A stretch of DNA of 64,000 nucleotides, taken from positions 124,001-188,000 of the forward strand of contig CAVRGR010000001.1 of NCBI GenBank assembly GCA_963720775.1, written 5' to 3'. A program made the translations under genes and the position numbers. The DNA comes from JAENVT01 sp963720775 (lineage in GTDB: Bacteria > Actinomycetota > Acidimicrobiia > Acidimicrobiales > Ilumatobacteraceae). The notes below the pieces were generated by a model. It worked only from the letters and a program-made list of their open reading frames with translations. It searched no databases and was not told where the DNA came from. Shown here piece after piece: positions 46,025 through 54,240 of this stretch (position 1 is the first letter of the stretch; each line of letters starts with the position of its first letter).

Positions 46025-47007
46025 ACGACGACGAGCCAGTACTCGAGATCCGCGATCTCAGGGTCACGTTTCCCACAGAAAGCGGCGATGTCCAGGCCGT
46101 TCGTGGCGTCGACGTCACGGTCGGCGCAGGCGAGCTGCTCGGCGTCGTCGGCGAGAGCGGCTCCGGGAAGTCGGTGACGTTTCTCGCCGCGATGGGTCTT
46201 CTGCCGCAGTCGGCGAAGATCGAGGGCTCGGTGAAGGTTCACGGCAAGGAGCTCGTCGGCCTCAGCAACAGTGAGATGCGCGGCCAACGCGGCAAGCGGA
46301 TCTCGATGATCTTCCAGGATCCGCTGTCGGCGCTCAATCCCACGCACAGGATCGGTCATCAGGTCGCCGAGATGATCCGCTCGCACAACGACGTAGCCAA
46401 GACAGTGGCGTTGGCTCGTGCCGTCGAGTTGCTCGACATCGTCGGCATACCACAACCGAAGACGCGCGCAATGCAATATCCGCACGAGTTCTCCGGCGGC
46501 ATGCGCCAGCGCGTCATGATCGCCATCGCCATCGCCAATGATCCCGAGGTGCTCATCGCCGATGAGCCCACAACTGCACTCGACGTCACCGTGCAAGCCC
46601 AGATCCTCGACGTGATCCAGAGGATCCAACACAACTTCCGGGCAGGGGTTGTCTTCATCACTCACGACCTCGGGGTGGTCGCCCGCATCGCCGATCGCGT
46701 TCAGGTGATGTACGCCGGTCGCACCGTCGAGCGTGGCGATGTCGATTCCATCTTCAGCACTCCTACCCACCCGTACACGAGGGGCTTGTTGGCCAGCCTG
46801 CCCACCTTGGGGCGTGCGCGGCTCACGCCGATCCCCGGCGCGCCACCCAACATGTTGCGGCCGCCGTCGGGTTGTGCGTTCCGGCCGCGGTGTGCCTTCG
46901 CCACAGAGGTGTGTGCCGGCGACATTCCCGAGCTGCATCCCCTCCTCGGGCTGGAAACTGCGTGCGTGCGCGCCGAGGAACTGCTCCCCGTCGAAGGGGC
47001 GGCGTGA
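46021..47007 (+). CDS. Oligopeptide-type ABC transporter ATPase (DppD/OppD family)
   Basis: A 328-residue ATPase. Walker A GESGSGKS near residue 44, signature FSGGMRQRVMIAIAIA, Walker B VLIADEPTTALD, and the C-terminal oligopeptide-binding extension with the Cys pattern GCAFRPRCAFATEVC that binds a 4Fe-4S cluster in this family. GTG start coupled to the DppC stop. Confidence 0.95.
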   Translation: MNDDEPVLEIRDLRVTFPTESGDVQAVRGVDVTVGAGELLGVVGESGSGKSVTFLAAMGLLPQSAKIEGSVKVHGKELVGLSNSEMRGQRGKRISMIFQDPLSALNPTHRIGHQVAEMIRSHNDVAKTVALARAVELLDIVGIPQPKTRAMQYPHEFSGGMRQRVMIAIAIANDPEVLIADEPTTALDVTVQAQILDVIQRIQHNFRAGVVFITHDLGVVARIADRVQVMYAGRTVERGDVDSIFSTPTHPYTRGLLASLPTLGRARLTPIPGAPPNMLRPPSGCAFRPRCAFATEVCAGDIPELHPLLGLETACVRAEELLPVEGAA

Positions 47008-48041
47008 GCACCAACGGCGATCTGAACGGCGAACGCTCCGAGTCGACGGTCTTGCAGGTCACCGATCTTGTCAAGGTGTTCCCGATCCGCCAACTGCAAG
47101 GTATCCGCGTCGTGCGCAGTCTCGTTCAAGCGGTATCGAAGGTCAGCTTCTCGATCGAGCGAGGCACGACCCTTGGCCTCGTCGGCGAGAGCGGTTCCGG
47201 CAAATCCACCGTGGCCCGTTGCGTGCTCCAGCTGCTGACGCCTACGTCGGGTTCGGTGAAGTACCAGGGCATCGAGTTGGTCGGGATGACCCGAAAGAAG
47301 ATGCAACCGCTACGCAAGCAGATGCAGATGGTGTTCCAAGACCCCTATGCCTCACTCGACCCGCGGCTCACCGTGGGCAATGCCATTGCCGAACCACTCC
47401 AGGTGCACAACGTTCCCGGCAATCACCACGATCGCGTCGCCGAGCTCCTCGAGCTCGTTGGTTTGGCGCCTGATCACTCGAAGCGGTTCCCTCACGAGTT
47501 CTCCGGTGGTCAACGCCAGCGCGTCGGCGTCGCCCGCGCCCTGGCTCTCGAGCCCAAGCTGATCGTTCTCGACGAGCCGGTGTCGGCCCTCGATGTCAGC
47601 ATCCAGGCCGGCGTCATGAACCTTCTGCAAGATCTACAAGCTCGGTTGGGGCTGTCGTACTTGTTCATCGCCCACGACCTCTCGGTGGTGCGTCACATCT
47701 CCGACACCGTCGCCGTGATGTACCTGGGCAAGGTGATGGAGACCGGTCCGTCCGAGTTGCTCTACAGCGAGCCGATGCACCCGTACACGCAGGCGTTGCT
47801 GTCGGCTGCGCCAGAACCCGACCCGACCATCGAGCGCCACCGCAAGCGGATCGTGCTCACCGGCGATGTTCCCAGCCCGGTCAACCCGCCTTCCGGGTGT
47901 CGTTTCCGAACTCGCTGCCCGAAAGCACAAGATGTGTGTGCCGGCGAGGAGCCGCTCTTGGAAGACCGAGGTGGCGGGCACCACGTGGCCTGCTACTTCG
48001 CCGAGGTCGTTCCTGTGAGCGTCTCCGCCGTCGCTCGCTGA
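47004..48041 (+). CDS. Oligopeptide-type ABC transporter ATPase (DppF/OppF family)
   Basis: A 345-residue ATPase partner of the preceding one. Walker A GESGSGKSTV, QMVFQDPYASLDPRLTV, signature FSGGQRQRVGVARALA, Walker B IVLDEPVSALD, and the C-terminal Cys-rich SGCRFRTRCPKAQDVC. GTG 47004 overlaps the DppD stop by GTGA. It completes a five-gene importer; secG follows after 24 bp. Confidence 0.95.
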   Translation: MSTNGDLNGERSESTVLQVTDLVKVFPIRQLQGIRVVRSLVQAVSKVSFSIERGTTLGLVGESGSGKSTVARCVLQLLTPTSGSVKYQGIELVGMTRKKMQPLRKQMQMVFQDPYASLDPRLTVGNAIAEPLQVHNVPGNHHDRVAELLELVGLAPDHSKRFPHEFSGGQRQRVGVARALALEPKLIVLDEPVSALDVSIQAGVMNLLQDLQARLGLSYLFIAHDLSVVRHISDTVAVMYLGKVMETGPSELLYSEPMHPYTQALLSAAPEPDPTIERHRKRIVLTGDVPSPVNPPSGCRFRTRCPKAQDVCAGEEPLLEDRGGGHHVACYFAEVVPVSVSAVAR

Positions 48042-48065
48042 AAACCCACGGTAACCTGGCAAACC

Positions 48066-48308
48066 GTGCGCGACTTCGTGATGTACTTCATGGTAGTGGT
48101 CAACATCGTGTCGATGGTGGCCATGGTCGCTGGTGTGCTGATGCACAGCGGTCGCGGCGGAGGCCTCTCCGACATGTTCGGCGGCGGCGGCGGTGCAGCG
48201 CTCGGCTCCACGTCGGCAGAACGCAACCTCACCCGCATCACCACGGTGCTCGCCCTGGTGTGGATCTTCACGGTTGTCGCTCTTGGTTTCCTGTTGGTCC
48301 GTACCTAA
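48066..48308 (+). CDS. secG: Preprotein translocase subunit SecG
   Basis: An 80-residue SecG: first membrane helix, the conserved GRGGGLSDMFGGGGG loop, then a second helix. Length is normal. It supports the SecYE channel. Its usual partner tpiA is 6 kb upstream because the transporter operon lies between. GTG start. Confidence 0.95.
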   Translation: MRDFVMYFMVVVNIVSMVAMVAGVLMHSGRGGGLSDMFGGGGGAALGSTSAERNLTRITTVLALVWIFTVVALGFLLVRT

Positions 48309-48333
48309 GGCTGCGTTATCCTCAAACCACCAC

Positions 48334-48420
48334 GTCGAAGTGGCGAAATAGGCAGACGCGCCAGCTTGAGGGGCTGGTGAGAGAAATCTCGTGGGGGTTC
48401 AAGTCCCCCCTTCGACACCA
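48334..48420 (+). tRNA. tRNA-Leu (anticodon GAG)
   Basis: An 87-nt class-II tRNA with encoded CCA. Acceptor arms GTCGAAG and CTTCGAC pair; the anticodon stem CCAGC/GCTGG encloses TTGAGGG, giving anticodon GAG; the long variable arm GAGAGAAATCTC and the T-arm GGGGGTTCAAGTCCCCC are complete. Its last 24 bases are repeated at 59608-59631, so it is the integration site of the island that follows. Confidence 0.97.
48397..48420 (+). repeat. Left attachment site (3' end of tRNA-Leu)
   Basis: 24 bases from the T-arm through CCA, identical to 59608-59631. The sequences before and after the two copies differ, so these are the limits of the duplicated att core. Confidence 0.9.
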
Positions 48421-48452
48421 GTTTCGGACCACAAATGCCCTAGTCAGAGGAG

Positions 48453-48507
48453 ATTTCTGGCCGGTCCGATCGGGCTCCAAGGGCCATTTGTCCGCGATTT
48501 GTCAGCA
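48453..48507. repeat. Left subterminal repeats of the island
   Basis: ATTTCTGGCC (48453-48462), ATTTGTCCGCGA (48486-48497) and TTTGTCAGCA (48498-48507). All recur near the right end, the first inverted and the other two direct in swapped order. They resemble integrase or excisionase arm sites; that role is inferred. Confidence 0.65.
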
Positions 48508-48617
48508 GTTGAATTTCGAGGCTTTCCCGAATTGGACTGAACTTGAGCCTTCTGCGAGGCTCGACGCGGTTGAACAACCGGAGCATCCCGACGGAGCCTT
48601 GCGGATACTCTCGCGTC

Positions 48618-48815
48618 GTGACGTTTACGCGGATCACTGTTGACTCGGAACGAATGGACGGGGTTCCGTGCGTGCGCGGCCTTCGATTCCCGGTGGCGAC
48701 AGTCCTAGCGATGGTTGCCGACGGGTTGACGACCGAGGAGATTCTCGCAGAGCATCCCGATCTCGAGGCAGCCGACATTGTCGAGTGCCTGCGGTTTGCT
48801 GCGGCCGCGATGTAG
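48618..48815 (+). CDS. DUF433 protein (orphan VapB-type antitoxin-like)
   Basis: A 65-residue DUF433 protein: RITVDSERMDGVPCVRGLRF, VATVLAMVADG and EEILAEHPDLEAADIVECLR. GTG 48618 is chosen because the domain starts there. Members usually precede a PIN-like (DUF5615) toxin; none follows, so it is an orphan. Confidence 0.8.
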   Translation: MTFTRITVDSERMDGVPCVRGLRFPVATVLAMVADGLTTEEILAEHPDLEAADIVECLRFAAAAM

Positions 48816-48897
48816 AGCGCGAGCAGCCCCTCCGTCAACCGGCTGAGTGACTTCGGTTGCGTCCTGCGGCTCGGTGACGATCGAGGGTCATGCCCGT

Positions 48898-48937
48898 GAA
48901 CAATATCGGCTTATAATTGTTCCAGACTTGGTATGAT
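48898..48937 (+). promoter_or_regulatory. Operator and promoter of the HTH/nucleotidyltransferase pair
   Basis: GAACAAT (48898-48904) and ATTGTTC (48916-48922) form a perfect 7-bp inverted repeat with an 11-bp centre. TATGAT at 48932-48937 is a good -10, 6 bases before the GTG at 48944. The operator covers the -35 region, fitting autorepression by the HTH protein. Confidence 0.65.
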
Positions 48938-48943
48938 ATAGAC

Positions 48944-49579
48944 GTGAATGAGATGGTGTCCCTGCAGACCGCTGCCGACATGCTGGGCGTCTCAAGGCGG
49001 CGCGCCCAAGTGTTCGTCGACGAAAATCTGCTCCCCGGCTACATGGTCGGAGCAAGCCGAGCAATCAACGTCGACGACATCCGACACCTGGCACACGTCC
49101 GCCGACACGTCGCCGGCAAACCACTGACGCCAGACCACGCATGGCGGGTGATTGCTGAACTGAACCCCAACAACATCGAGCAACTCGACGCAGACCGCCG
49201 ACGCGTCCGCACCCGCGCTGAACACTTCCCGTGGTACATACACCCATCTGTCGTGAAGCGGATCCGCAACACACACGACCGGCGACGCGTCCTCAGCGGC
49301 AGTGACGCCGCCGCCGCCCACGATGTGCCCGTCGGGGGGCCGAACGAGCTTCTCCACGTCTACATTCGCGCATCGGACCACCTTCAGCTCGAAGACGAAG
49401 CGCGGCCCGAAGCACGCTCACCGTCAACGGCGAACGTCATCGTTCATGCCGTAGCTGATGCCGACTGGCCGTTTCATGGTGAACGCTTCGCCGGACTCAA
49501 CGTCGCGTGGCTGGACATGGCCGACCACGACGAACGGGGCGAACGTCTGGTGCTCGACGAATGGCGACGGAGTCGATGA
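48944..49579 (+). CDS. HTH-domain protein, probable antitoxin
   Basis: A 211-residue protein. Residues 1-45 form an excisionase/MerR-like helix-turn-helix (SLQTAADMLGVSRRRAQVFV) with RAINVDDIRHL after it. The remainder is Arg- and Asp-rich without a recognised domain. GTG 48944 lies 6 bases after a TATGAT box, so the message is probably leaderless. The stop overlaps the nucleotidyltransferase start by ATGA. The pairing and upstream operator suggest an antitoxin-repressor; the exact family is unknown. Confidence 0.65.
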   Translation: MNEMVSLQTAADMLGVSRRRAQVFVDENLLPGYMVGASRAINVDDIRHLAHVRRHVAGKPLTPDHAWRVIAELNPNNIEQLDADRRRVRTRAEHFPWYIHPSVVKRIRNTHDRRRVLSGSDAAAAHDVPVGGPNELLHVYIRASDHLQLEDEARPEARSPSTANVIVHAVADADWPFHGERFAGLNVAWLDMADHDERGERLVLDEWRRSR

Positions 49580-50343
49580 ACGAAATTGATCTCCGCTCAT
49601 ACCTGTTGCCGAAGCACAGGTCGGTGTTCTCAGCATTGCGGAACCTCGGTGTCACCATCGGCTACGACGGCTGGTGTCTTGTCGGTGGCCTGATGGTCCT
49701 CGTCGTCGGGGCTGCGCACGGTGCTGCCGGTCGACGCTCCGAAGGCACCAAGGACGGCGATGTCGTTGTCGACATCGCCGCGGACCCCCGCATGCTCGAG
49801 CGTGTCACAGCGACGTTACGGTCGCACGGTTTCGACATCGCAGACACGGTCGGAGGCTCCAGCGAGTGGGCCGGCGGAGACATCGCTCGATGCACGCTCG
49901 TCTTCGGCTCCGCACAGATCGACGTCCTCTGCCCAGACGGCACACCGGATGAAATCCTGGACAGCGTCCATGGGATGCGGAGTATCGCAATTCCCGGCGG
50001 TACTCGAGCGCTGGAACTCAGCGAAGTAGTCGACATCTTCTACGACGACGAAACCGCCAACGCAGAACTCCGCTGTCCAACACTTCAGGGTGCTCTCATC
50101 GCGAAAGGCGCCGTCGCTACCGACGATCGCACAGCCCGCCACCCTCCACACATTCAGGACGTCGCGGTTCTGCTGTCACTCACTGAAGATCCCGTCGACT
50201 TTGCCGTCGCGCTCACCGAAGCAGACCGCGCCACCCTGACCGCTGTAGCCGCGCGGATTCCGCACATGCCAACAGTTTCGGACTACCTCGACCAAACCGA
50301 TCGCAGCAACGCCGAGGCTGCGTTGCGACTGATGGCACGCTGA
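49576..50343 (+). CDS. MNT-fold nucleotidyltransferase, probable toxin
   Basis: A 255-residue nucleotidyltransferase: LVGGLMVLVVGAA followed by TKDGDVVVDI, the GG and DxD pattern of the minimal nucleotidyltransferase fold, with AALIAKGAV-type helices after. AbiEii/MenA-like toxins have this layout and modify tRNA or block translation. It is coupled to the HTH gene. The central Gly in DGD is unusual (DVD is commoner), but both Asp are kept. Toxin function is inferred. Confidence 0.7.
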   Translation: MNEIDLRSYLLPKHRSVFSALRNLGVTIGYDGWCLVGGLMVLVVGAAHGAAGRRSEGTKDGDVVVDIAADPRMLERVTATLRSHGFDIADTVGGSSEWAGGDIARCTLVFGSAQIDVLCPDGTPDEILDSVHGMRSIAIPGGTRALELSEVVDIFYDDETANAELRCPTLQGALIAKGAVATDDRTARHPPHIQDVAVLLSLTEDPVDFAVALTEADRATLTAVAARIPHMPTVSDYLDQTDRSNAEAALRLMAR

Positions 50344-50386
50344 CCCGTTCCGACACTCCCGAACTACGACCTCCCAGCAGACCTGC

Positions 50387-50416
50387 AACGCGCCCGAACG
50401 GCGCTTCCGGCGCGTC
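50387..50416 (+). repeat. Island hairpin element 1 (short form)
   Basis: Arms ACGCGCC (50388-50394) and GGCGCGT (50409-50415) enclose the family motif GAACGGCGCTTC. It sits between convergent genes, after the nucleotidyltransferase. Confidence 0.75.
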
Positions 50417-50446
50417 TCGTAGCCGCTGATAGGGGGCGCGGAGGTC

Positions 50447-51010
50447 CTACTGGCTGACGGGCCGCGGTTGTGGTCGAAGCCCGGGGAGCGCGGACGGACC
50501 GAGGATCGGCGGATCAGTTCTCGACGGCGGCAGCGAGTCCGCGAGCGTGCCCTTGATCGTCTGACGGTTGCGCTGAGCCCGGTCGTGAACGCCCGACATC
50601 TTCGTGCTGAACTCCAGGGCCGACTCCGGCCGCAGGTCTTCGCTCCACTCGGTCACCCGACACCCGGTCTCGGTGGGCTCGATGCGGTATCCCCAGGTCG
50701 AGAAGTGGAAGTCGAACATCGAGCACTCGAACGCGAACGAGCGACCGGGGTCTGCCTCAGTGATCTTTCCCTGGCTGGTCCACTCGTTGTCGCCGTTGCG
50801 GTTGTGGCCATCGAACGTCGCACCGACAACGGGACGATCGAAGCCAGCGTGCCACTCGCACGCATAGCACTCCTCGGACCATTCGCCCATTCGGGTGACG
50901 TCGGAGATCGCGGCGTAGACAACGTCGGGATGCGCGGCAATGTCGCGAGCGATTTCGAGCTTCTCAACCAACGCTTCGAAGTTCAGCACAGTCAGGACAG
51001 CTCGAACCAC
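50447..51010 (-). CDS. SRPBCC-family (polyketide cyclase/START-like) protein
   Basis: A 187-residue protein with VEKLEIARDIAAHPDVVYAA, MGEWSEEC and YRIEPTETGCRVTEWSED, typical of the polyketide cyclase 2 branch of SRPBCC proteins. These bind hydrophobic ligands in a deep cavity. The C-terminal 25 residues are Pro-rich. The start could lie a few codons inside. Function unknown. Confidence 0.75.
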   Translation of the reverse strand: MVRAVLTVLNFEALVEKLEIARDIAAHPDVVYAAISDVTRMGEWSEECYACEWHAGFDRPVVGATFDGHNRNGDNEWTSQGKITEADPGRSFAFECSMFDFHFSTWGYRIEPTETGCRVTEWSEDLRPESALEFSTKMSGVHDRAQRNRQTIKGTLADSLPPSRTDPPILGPSALPGLRPQPRPVSQ

Positions 51011-51067
51011 TTGGGGAGGTCACCCGGCGGTGCGGAAGACCGCTTTCGTTCGTGAGAGGCTCACCGA

Positions 51068-51910
51068 GTGGACTTGGCCATGAGGGTGCTGGAACTCTCC
51101 GAGGCCGCGACTGTTCAGGCGATTGCGGAGGGGCATCAGTCTCGGGTGTTCGAGTTGAAGCGGGTCGATGGGCAACGGTTGGCGGCCAAGGTGCTCGACG
51201 TTTCTCTTGTCGACGTAGATGCGGTGGTCGCACGCTTTGACGCCGTTGCCGAACTCGCCGAACTCGATCCTCGCGTGTGTCGCCCGATTCCAATCGGCGG
51301 CAGTCTTGTCAACGTGATCGCCGATGACGACGGCCGGCCAGCATTGCTGTTGTGCTCGGAGTTTGCCGAGGGCGTGGCATTCGACGTGGCGAGCCCCAAC
51401 GATGCGGAATTGATGGGTGAAACACTCGCTGGTCTGCATCGCTCGCTGGCACGCATCACTCCTCGAGGCATTCCCGAGGTGGCCGCATTGCGAGCGGTGC
51501 GCTCAGACGTGAACGAGGAGTTCCAGCTGTTGCATGGAGACTTCAACTCGGGGAACCTTCGGCGAACCGGCCCGATGGTGAGGGTGTTCGACTTCGAAGA
51601 CTGCGGCTATGGGTCACGGTCGTTCGAAATCGCGAATGCGTTGTACATGGTCCTGTTCGACGCGACCATCGAGGCCGATATCGACCGCTACCGAACGTTT
51701 GAGAATTCCTTTCTGAACGGATACGAGACCGAAGACAGCCACACCGTCGACCGTCGTTTCGTTGAGCACTTCATCGATCTGCGCGTTCATGCCCTCGAAT
51801 GCTGGCTCGATAACCTGCCGACAGCGCCGATCGCGATTCGCACGGCAACACCACAATGGCAACAGACGTTGCGTTCCTTCGTCAGCAGCTACGGGCACAG
51901 ACGACCCTGA
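51068..51910 (+). CDS. Aminoglycoside-phosphotransferase-fold kinase
   Basis: A 280-residue APH-type kinase. The catalytic loop LLHGDFNSGNL near residue 156 and the metal DFEDCGYG near 178 match HGDxxxxN and DFD/E. An N-terminal nucleotide lobe with an AAKV Lys near residue 40 is present. Such enzymes phosphorylate antibiotics, choline or other alcohols; resistance cannot be claimed. GTG 51068 or ATG 51080 may be the start. Hairpin element 2 follows. Confidence 0.78.
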   Translation: MDLAMRVLELSEAATVQAIAEGHQSRVFELKRVDGQRLAAKVLDVSLVDVDAVVARFDAVAELAELDPRVCRPIPIGGSLVNVIADDDGRPALLLCSEFAEGVAFDVASPNDAELMGETLAGLHRSLARITPRGIPEVAALRAVRSDVNEEFQLLHGDFNSGNLRRTGPMVRVFDFEDCGYGSRSFEIANALYMVLFDATIEADIDRYRTFENSFLNGYETEDSHTVDRRFVEHFIDLRVHALECWLDNLPTAPIAIRTATPQWQQTLRSFVSSYGHRRP

Positions 51911-51936
51911 CGCGGCCCGCCTTCAACAGACACGGC

Positions 51937-52010
51937 ACATAACGCGCCACGCAGAACGACGGCTGCTCCGACTGGTTCACGAAATACCGAAGGGCGCATC
52001 TGGCGCCCGT
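51937..52010 (+). repeat. Island hairpin element 2
   Basis: Arms GCGCCA (51944-51949) and TGGCGC (52001-52006), preceded by CACATAAC; the motif GAAGGGCGCATC directly precedes the right arm. Located between convergent genes. Confidence 0.7.
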
Positions 52011-52021
52011 CGAGGGACCGG

Positions 52022-53311
52022 CTAGGACCGTGTGACGTCGGCGCTGGCCAACCGAGGGTGTTCATCGGTGCGAATCGTGTTCTGACGAGCTCGCTTGACG
52101 TCGTACATTGCAGCATCGGCTGCGGCGAGGAGTGCTGCGGGATCGCGGCCGGTGTTGCGTGTGTCGGTGTAGCCCACGCTGGCCGGGCAGCAAACCGTGG
52201 TGAGAGCGGCGATGTTGATAGGAGTGGATAGGGCGGCTTCGATGCGCGCCACGACGTCGTCGGTGTTCGGATCGTTCGGCTCGTAGACGACAACGAACTC
52301 GTCTCCGCCGATTCGGGCGACGATGTCGGTCGCGCGCACGATCGACAACAATCGGCGAGCTGTCTCACACAGCACGATGTCCCCGGCGTCGTGGCCGTAG
52401 GTGTCGTTGACGATCTTGAAGTTGTCGAGATCGATGAAGGCGACAGCGAGCGGCTGGTCAGTGCGCTCGGTTCTGGCGACGGCGGCGACGAGTAGCTCGT
52501 CGAGGAGGCGGCGGTTGGCCAGGCCGGTCAGCGGGTCGTGGACGGCGAGAGCCGCTAGTTCCTGTTGCAGGTGGCGCAACTCCGTGACGTCACGTCCGAC
52601 ACCTTGCAAGCCGCCGCGAATGAGCGTGTTGTGCATCTCGCCGATCACGATCGAGCCGTCAGCGCGGCGAAAGCGGAAGTCGCAGCGGTCGGGTAGTGGT
52701 TCGCCGGCGAGGGCTTGACCGATGAGCCGCCTGCCTTCGTCGTCGAGGACGTCCAGGAACCTGGTCGCGTCCTCGACGAAGAATGTCGGTGGATATCCGA
52801 GGATCCGCTCGACGGACGGGCTGACGTAGTCGAAGTGGGGGTGCGGTTCGATGACGAAGCGCCACACCACATCGGCAGACTTGTCGGCAAGATCGCGGAA
52901 CCGTGTCTCGCTATCGGCCAGATTCAGTTCAGCAATGTGACGTCCCGTCACATCTCGGCCGACGGCGAGCAGCTCAGCGCCATCTTCTCCGGGCAAGTAT
53001 TGATCGACCCACTCGACCCACTGGCCGGGGGCGTTCGGAGCGGGGCGGGCGGTGTCATCTGCGAGGAGAGGGTGGTCGGGGCCGATGCGGGCGAGTTGCG
53101 ACTTGAGCCCGGCGCGCTCGCCCGCTGACAAGAACTCCTCGATGCTGTGGCCGATCACGTCCGCCGGTGTCAGGCTGTGCCCGGCGGCCCATGAGGCGTT
53201 GCAGTAGACGACGGTGAGGTCGGCGAGCCGGTATCGAATCACACGCTCCGGCAGAGCGTCGAGCATCGCGGCAACATCCCTGAAGTACCTTTCGTCGACC
53301 AACGTCTTCAT
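52022..53311 (-). CDS. PAS-PAS-GGDEF diguanylate cyclase
   Basis: A 429-residue cytoplasmic signalling protein. Two PAS domains (about residues 10-125 and 135-250, the second with YVSPSVERILGYPP) precede a full GGDEF domain: DPLTGLANRRLLDE, FIDLDNFKIVNDTYGHDAGD and RIGGDEFVVVYE. The catalytic signature is intact, so it should make c-di-GMP. No RxxD inhibitory site is seen before GGDEF. ATG 53311 is chosen at the first PAS; a longer start at 53395 is possible. It lies near a membrane glycosyltransferase that could be its target system. Confidence 0.88.
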   Translation of the reverse strand: MKTLVDERYFRDVAAMLDALPERVIRYRLADLTVVYCNASWAAGHSLTPADVIGHSIEEFLSAGERAGLKSQLARIGPDHPLLADDTARPAPNAPGQWVEWVDQYLPGEDGAELLAVGRDVTGRHIAELNLADSETRFRDLADKSADVVWRFVIEPHPHFDYVSPSVERILGYPPTFFVEDATRFLDVLDDEGRRLIGQALAGEPLPDRCDFRFRRADGSIVIGEMHNTLIRGGLQGVGRDVTELRHLQQELAALAVHDPLTGLANRRLLDELLVAAVARTERTDQPLAVAFIDLDNFKIVNDTYGHDAGDIVLCETARRLLSIVRATDIVARIGGDEFVVVYEPNDPNTDDVVARIEAALSTPINIAALTTVCCPASVGYTDTRNTGRDPAALLAAADAAMYDVKRARQNTIRTDEHPRLASADVTRS

Positions 53312-53718
53312 GCCGGCACCGTCAATCCACGCTGCCGTACGCGATCGCCATACTGGATGCGAGCTAGCCAACGACGGCATTTCACGGGTGACCAACGCAT
53401 TCGCCGAGCTCTGACCACACCATGCGTGGCCACGCCAGACCTGACCGGATCACTGGCGGCCAGTCGCGCTGGCTCGACGATTCCGTTCGATGCGATGGTC
53501 ACCAGCTCGCCGTCGTGTACAAGCAGACGGCAATGGTCGACGGAACTCGGACGCGGAAGGCGAATCTTCAAAGGAGTTCTCAACAACAGTCGACACTGCG
53601 GCTATCGTCAGCCATCACCCCAACGAATCCAAGGGCCGAAGGTCCGGACCCATCCCCGGCGGAGCGACGCCGCCTCGCAACACGGTCCGCATGTTTTCCC
53701 AGAACGCGCACACGACGG

Positions 53719-53800
53719 GGACGCATAAGCGCTGCGCCTAGCTCCAGTGCACCTAGGGCAGTCGAGAAACGGAACGAAGCATTTGTGCCGCCGAGCGCTC
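53719..53800 (+). repeat. Island hairpin element 3 (divergent)
   Basis: Arms AGCGCT at 53728-53733 and 53794-53799. GCATAA precedes the left arm, and GAACGAAGCATT (53772-53783) is the divergent motif copy. Spacing from motif to right arm is 10 bases, the longest of the set. Confidence 0.5.
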
Positions 53801-54089
53801 AACTGAGAACAACGCTCGCCGCTGTGAGATCGCCAAAGTGGGAGGCACCGGGCGACATCGACCAATGATCGATCATCCGGCTCACGTCTGGTTCTTTCCT
53901 ACGTTGACTATCGGGAGGATTCGTTCGGCGTCGATGGATAGGCGATGTGTCGTCGGTCACTCACAGCGGTGCGTGGGCGGCATTGGCGACTCAGGGTGAG
54001 ATTTCGTGACTTTCGGCCCGGTGAAGCCGCTCCGTACCGGGCGAGAATCAACGTTGCCGAAGATCTTTCGGTGGAGCGGAAGTGTTGAT

Positions 54090-54192
54090 CTACGGGCTGC
54101 ATGTGGTCGCCTGGCCCGTAGGGAGCGAACGGCGAACCCTACGCCCCCAACCGCTATACGGCGGGCAAAGGGTTCAGTGGTCTTGCGACCAC
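54090..54192 (+). other. Candidate RNA switch in the glycosyltransferase leader
   Basis: CTACGGG (54090-54096) pairs with CCCGTAG (54115-54121), while CGTAGGG (54117-54123) pairs with CCCTACG (54137-54143). The two 7-bp stems share five bases and exclude each other. A further hairpin GTGGTC-TTGC-GACCAC lies at 54177-54192, 49 bp before the start codon. No known riboswitch consensus was recognised. Confidence 0.4.
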
Positions 54193-54240
54193 AACCTTCT
54201 CGCGTCCCGTCGTGTCGCATCGAACGGGAAGTGTGCGGGA

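Larger units (their letters stand above)
53312..54240. other. 930-bp gap with hairpin element 3 and RNA-like leader
   Basis: No reading frame here resembles a gene; frames of up to 148 codons are low-complexity and lack start signals. The gap contains hairpin element 3 (53719-53800) and the structured leader of the glycosyltransferase gene (54090-54192). Confidence 0.5.

Noticed and set aside
53422..53868. 148-codon frame in the gap before the glycosyltransferase
   Set aside because: Low-complexity Arg/Ser/Pro composition, no ribosome site, no recognised family; it overlaps a hairpin element.
53900..54240. A GEMM-type c-di-GMP riboswitch before the glycosyltransferase
   Set aside because: The conserved GEMM core sequences are absent; only generic hairpins can be supported.
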